A stretch of 7,883 bases of DNA from an uncultured Terrimonas sp. (GTDB lineage: Bacteria > Bacteroidota > Bacteroidia > Chitinophagales > Chitinophagaceae). The stretch covers positions 1 through 7,883 of the forward strand of contig CAMPJQ010000111.1 in NCBI GenBank assembly GCA_946886925.1, in the 5' to 3' direction. Position 1 is the stretch's first letter. The number at the start of each line of letters is the position of its first letter. The position numbers and the translations under genes were made by a program. Below the pieces are notes generated by a model. It saw only the letters and a program-made list of their open reading frames with translations, had not been told where the DNA came from and did no database searches. Shown here one piece after another: positions 5,268 through 7,883 of this stretch.

Positions 5268-7616
5268 TTATTGACTTGTTTCTCTTACAATATTTTCATA
5301 TACTTTCCGCGCCCTGTCGTAAGCTGCTTTGGCGGCAGGTCTTTCTTCTACTCTGATATTGGGTTCCTTTTTTTTCCAGCACTGATCCAGCGCCTGTATA
5401 CACCACTGTGCACTTTTTGCTTCGGCTACCGGCTTTTCGTTTACGGTAATAAAAATGGGATTGGTATGAGCGCTGGCATATACTCTCAATGCCACCCATG
5501 AAGAGCGGGTTATGCTGGTGGCGAATCGCACCCTTTTGATTTGCCCGTCGGCAGTTATTTCAGTGGTATCAACCGCCCTGCCATTAACAATCAGTTCAAC
5601 CCGCACCTTGCGCGATTTACCAATCCTTGCTCTCTCACTATGCCAGTAAGTTGCTTCATTAAAAGATCTTTTTTCAATGCCGGTATATAGCGAAGGCTGT
5701 TGTTCGGGTAGCCATGAAGCAACGTCTGCTGTAATATTTATCGTTTGTTGCTGCTTAAGCGAAGCTTCATTGTCTTTCACTTCAACTCCATTCACTTTAA
5801 AATTTATAATGTGCGATCCGCCTTCCGATACATAGTTGTTCCCTTTTTTTATGGCTTCCACAAAATTGTCATAATTAACAGCGTCTTTTTCTGCTTTAAA
5901 ATAAGTACGCGCCTGCCCGATCCGTTCATCGGTGATACACGGGAAATCGGTTTCGCCACTCAATGGTATCTTAAACCCACAGTTAAGCGTATGATACCAC
6001 ATATTCAATTCCCAGGGCACCGGCGTATCCCCGGCACTATAAAAATCCACGGCACCGAGAGCGGCTGTTACAATGTATTCATTGGCACCTATATAGTCCA
6101 TCTTTGGTATTATATAATTGGGCAATTCAGGAGTGGGCTGCATGGGTGCCAAACCCCAGCCCGAATGTGCATACCCTGTAACAGCACCCTGCGACCTGGC
6201 CCATGTAAGCACCGGCAATGTCCAGCTTGGCCATTCTTCTATTTGAGTGGTGCCAGGGTAATCATCTTCTTTAAGCCGCAGCAATACAAGATGCCCCGCA
6301 TGTGATGAGGGAAACCCGGATACTTCCACATCATAATGCATAATGTTTTTTCGGGTAGAGAGTGCATCATCATTTCCGGTAAAGAAAGATTTTTGATGAT
6401 ACCAACTGGGTCCCCACGTAAGTACCGAAGCTACATTCAGGTCCTCTCCGAGTGCCTGCCGCCACATGTCTGCAGGCCGAACACCTTCTTCGGGACTATC
6501 GTAATGACTACAACCGGCTGCATGCACATGATGATCGGCGCTATACCATCCCAGCCGTGACATATTTATCCAACGCCTGAGCGTAAAAAAGAGGTTCACC
6601 GTATCTGTTTCCTGCGGAACAACAACGATTTTTGTTTGTGGGATATATTCCGGTCCCCTGGTATAAGTGATATGATATTTACCCGGCGGCAATTGCACAT
6701 GCTCACCGGTTTTGCGGTATACCTGTGGCTGAAAGAAAAAATCGGGGTACTCGTCATATGCTGCAACCCTTCTTGAAGGTAATGGATATACGCCCGATAG
6801 CTTTCGGGGGCTGCGGTTAATGCTGTCTGTTATAACAAAAGAAGCCATAACCGGCTTTCCATCCTCATCTTTTACATCAAAAACAACGGTTACCGCAGGG
6901 CTGATCTCAAACAGGATGCTAATGGTATTGCGAAACCCGATATCCTGCGACCCCTGTCCGGCATTAAACCCCAGTTCCACTTCACGCAGTCCTGCATCTT
7001 TACTGTACAATTGAACAACGGCGTATTCTAATGGCAATCCTGAAAGGTTCGGCAATAAGGGCCGGTTGCGATACATTTGTATATCCATAAAGCGATTGGC
7101 CACTTCCCCGGGCGTAATCACATTTTCAGGCAATACGCGTGAATCAAACGAAAAACTGTGTTGCGGTTTTAAGGCATTAGCACTTTGTACTTCTATTTGT
7201 GCCGTGGCGCCCGCTTCATTGTACACTTTTACAAGAAAGCTCGTCCAGCCCCCCTGCATTAATTTTGCTTTTGCCAATCCCCGTTCTACTTTTACTCTTC
7301 CTTCGGGATTAATATGCACAGCAGCCAGGCAGTAGGGATCGAGGATATCCTGTATCTGCTTAACGATGTCCGAACTGTGTAGCTGATGCTGCAATGCTTC
7401 CAAACGTTTTTCATCGGTGGCCGACAATGAGCTACCCAAAAAAGATAGGGCTTCCTTTAAGCGCAGTGCCTGTGCAAGAAGGGGCTGGGGCGCTATGCCG
7501 GTTTCCGGATTCTGCCGGCCCGGAATTGTTTGTTCGTGGTGCTGGGCGAAAACAAATATTGGAACGCAAAAACAAAGACTTGCGGTTAGCCAAAATAATC
7601 TTTCTGTTATTGCCAT
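5268..7616 (-). CDS. Exported CehA/McbA-family (PHP-like) metallohydrolase
   Basis: Large secreted hydrolase of the CehA/McbA family, named after carbaryl-hydrolysing enzymes and related to the PHP fold; the natural substrate of most members is unknown. A signal peptide is present (about 1-24, cut likely after FVFA before Q25), so it acts in the periplasm or outside. Residues about 40-235 form a helical then beta-rich N-terminal part. About 240-347 looks like a carboxypeptidase-regulatory/Ig-like beta domain (VQLPPGKYHITY at 307-318). The metallohydrolase core runs about 353-610, with DHHVHAAGCSHYD (361-373) as the metal-binding HxH motif, TWGPSW (400-405), GYAHSGWG (481-488) and SGETDFP (553-559) carrying further candidate ligands H484, E554 and D556. 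A C-terminal beta domain (about 610-735) and a basic tail complete it. It stands alone, convergent with the lipoprotein gene. Family confident; substrate unknown. Confidence 0.9.
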   Translation of the reverse strand: MAITERLFWLTASLCFCVPIFVFAQHHEQTIPGRQNPETGIAPQPLLAQALRLKEALSFLGSSLSATDEKRLEALQHQLHSSDIVKQIQDILDPYCLAAVHINPEGRVKVERGLAKAKLMQGGWTSFLVKVYNEAGATAQIEVQSANALKPQHSFSFDSRVLPENVITPGEVANRFMDIQMYRNRPLLPNLSGLPLEYAVVQLYSKDAGLREVELGFNAGQGSQDIGFRNTISILFEISPAVTVVFDVKDEDGKPVMASFVITDSINRSPRKLSGVYPLPSRRVAAYDEYPDFFFQPQVYRKTGEHVQLPPGKYHITYTRGPEYIPQTKIVVVPQETDTVNLFFTLRRWINMSRLGWYSADHHVHAAGCSHYDSPEEGVRPADMWRQALGEDLNVASVLTWGPSWYHQKSFFTGNDDALSTRKNIMHYDVEVSGFPSSHAGHLVLLRLKEDDYPGTTQIEEWPSWTLPVLTWARSQGAVTGYAHSGWGLAPMQPTPELPNYIIPKMDYIGANEYIVTAALGAVDFYSAGDTPVPWELNMWYHTLNCGFKIPLSGETDFPCITDERIGQARTYFKAEKDAVNYDNFVEAIKKGNNYVSEGGSHIINFKVNGVEVKDNEASLKQQQTINITADVASWLPEQQPSLYTGIEKRSFNEATYWHSERARIGKSRKVRVELIVNGRAVDTTEITADGQIKRVRFATSITRSSWVALRVYASAHTNPIFITVNEKPVAEAKSAQWCIQALDQCWKKKEPNIRVEERPAAKAAYDRARKVYENIVRETSQ

Positions 7617-7632
7617 GGCGCTATATTTGAAG

Positions 7633-7640
7633 CAAAATTA
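7633..7640 (-). promoter_or_regulatory. Candidate -7 element (TAATTTTG) of the metallohydrolase gene
   Basis: Read on the minus strand this matches the Bacteroidota -7 consensus TAnnTTTG exactly and lies 16 bases upstream of the start codon. It would give a leader of only about 10 bases. No TTG element is present at the expected -33 spacing, so the call is weak. Confidence 0.25.
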
Positions 7641-7668
7641 AAAACAAAGAAGCGATAGTCGCGGATAT

Positions 7669-7709
7669 ATGCAAGTATGCACATTTTTATACCAAAAAAC
7701 AATGCAAGT
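7669..7709. repeat. Direct repeat ATGCAAGT, two copies 33 bases apart
   Basis: Identical 8-base copies lie at 7669-7676 and 7702-7709. The 33-base period is close to three helical turns, so both would face the same side of the DNA, as two operator half-sites might. They are 53-93 bases upstream of the metallohydrolase start codon. Eight bases can recur by chance in such a spacer. Confidence 0.25.
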
Positions 7710-7797
7710 TTTATAGGCTTAATTGATGATTACTCATTTAGTCTTTTCTTTTATAAAACAAACCGTTCATTAACATGTGTATCTGCAGAGTGATTCT

Positions 7798-7805
7798 TAC
7801 GTTTG
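7798..7805 (+). promoter_or_regulatory. Candidate -7 element (TACGTTTG) facing the right edge
   Basis: Exact match to TAnnTTTG on the plus strand, 47 bases before an ATG at 7853. No clear TTG lies at -33. With the metallohydrolase gene transcribed the other way, a divergent plus-strand gene beginning here would be natural layout. Confidence 0.3.
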
Positions 7806-7852
7806 CACTTTCCCTGCACTACTTGCTATTAACCACCGACATTGTACTTAAA

Positions 7853-7883
7853 ATGCTGACTACAGCATCATTACTTCCTGCAC
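7853..7883 (+). CDS. Possible first codons of a gene cut by the window edge
   Basis: ATG followed by ten open codons reading MLTTASLLPA to the end of the window, preceded by a plausible promoter element and about 40 bases of leader. Only ten residues are visible, so no product can be named and chance is a fair explanation. The rest of 7617-7852 contains no supported gene. Confidence 0.2.
   Translation, partial: MLTTASLLPA

Noticed and set aside
5257..5270. T-run between the convergent lipoprotein and metallohydrolase genes as a bidirectional terminator
   Set aside because: There is a run of seven Ts, but no GC-containing inverted repeat before it on either strand.
5745..6305. 186-codon open frame on the plus strand, antisense to the metallohydrolase
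   Set aside because: The opposite strand encodes a coherent, recognisable protein across this region; the plus-strand translation is rich in Arg/Cys/Ile/Phe with no fold or family signal.
7652..7662. Short hairpin GCGA-TAG-TCGC upstream of the metallohydrolase
   Set aside because: Arms of only four bases, too short to distinguish from chance.
1..7883. Defence system, prophage, toxin-antitoxin pair, CRISPR array or insertion sequence
   Set aside because: No nuclease/ATPase cassette, phage structural gene, toxin-antitoxin layout, spaced repeats, transposase or terminal inverted repeats were seen on either strand.

Overview
The window reads as an ordinary accessory stretch of a Bacteroidota chromosome, most likely the Chitinophagaceae/Sphingobacteriia side. 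This rests on protein style (Lys/Asn/Ile-rich proteins, a small lipoprotein of the Bacteroidota CYxC type, the MPEGPSI-type glycosylase), near-absence of Shine-Dalgarno sequences, and two TAnnTTTG-type promoter candidates. The taxonomic call is inference. No rRNA, tRNA, CRISPR array, transposase, integrase or phage gene is visible.

Layout, left to right. (1) Minus strand, 94-1181: a YciE/YciF-type ferritin-like protein (609-1181) followed by an unrecognised 156-residue protein (94-564), probably co-transcribed. A 272-base spacer (1182-1453) upstream holds a perfect 14-base palindrome. (2) Minus strand, 1454-3458: an Fpg/Nei-family DNA glycosylase (2721-3458) followed 49 bases later by a DUF763 protein (1454-2671) that carries a helix-hairpin-helix-like segment; this looks like a two-gene unit. 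(3) Plus strand, 3591-5256: an 83-residue unknown protein overlapping by 4 bases with a DUF6766 membrane protein, then a stand-alone CinA C-terminal-domain protein, then a 60-residue Cys-rich lipoprotein. (4) Minus strand, 5268-7616: a large exported CehA/McbA-family (PHP-like) metallohydrolase, convergent with the lipoprotein gene. (5) A 267-base right-hand spacer with a direct repeat, two promoter candidates and possibly the first codons of another plus-strand gene.

Working picture: several of these families (YciE/YciF ferritin-like, Fpg/Nei glycosylase, DUF6766, stand-alone CinA domain) are the sort of genes found in bacterial stress-resistance neighbourhoods, so regions 1-3 may serve DNA protection and repair and envelope stress. 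This is inferred from family membership and adjacency. I found no sign of a defence system or other clearly new machine. The best leads are the glycosylase-DUF763 pair, the CinA-like protein with altered motifs, and the overlapping unknown/DUF6766 pair.
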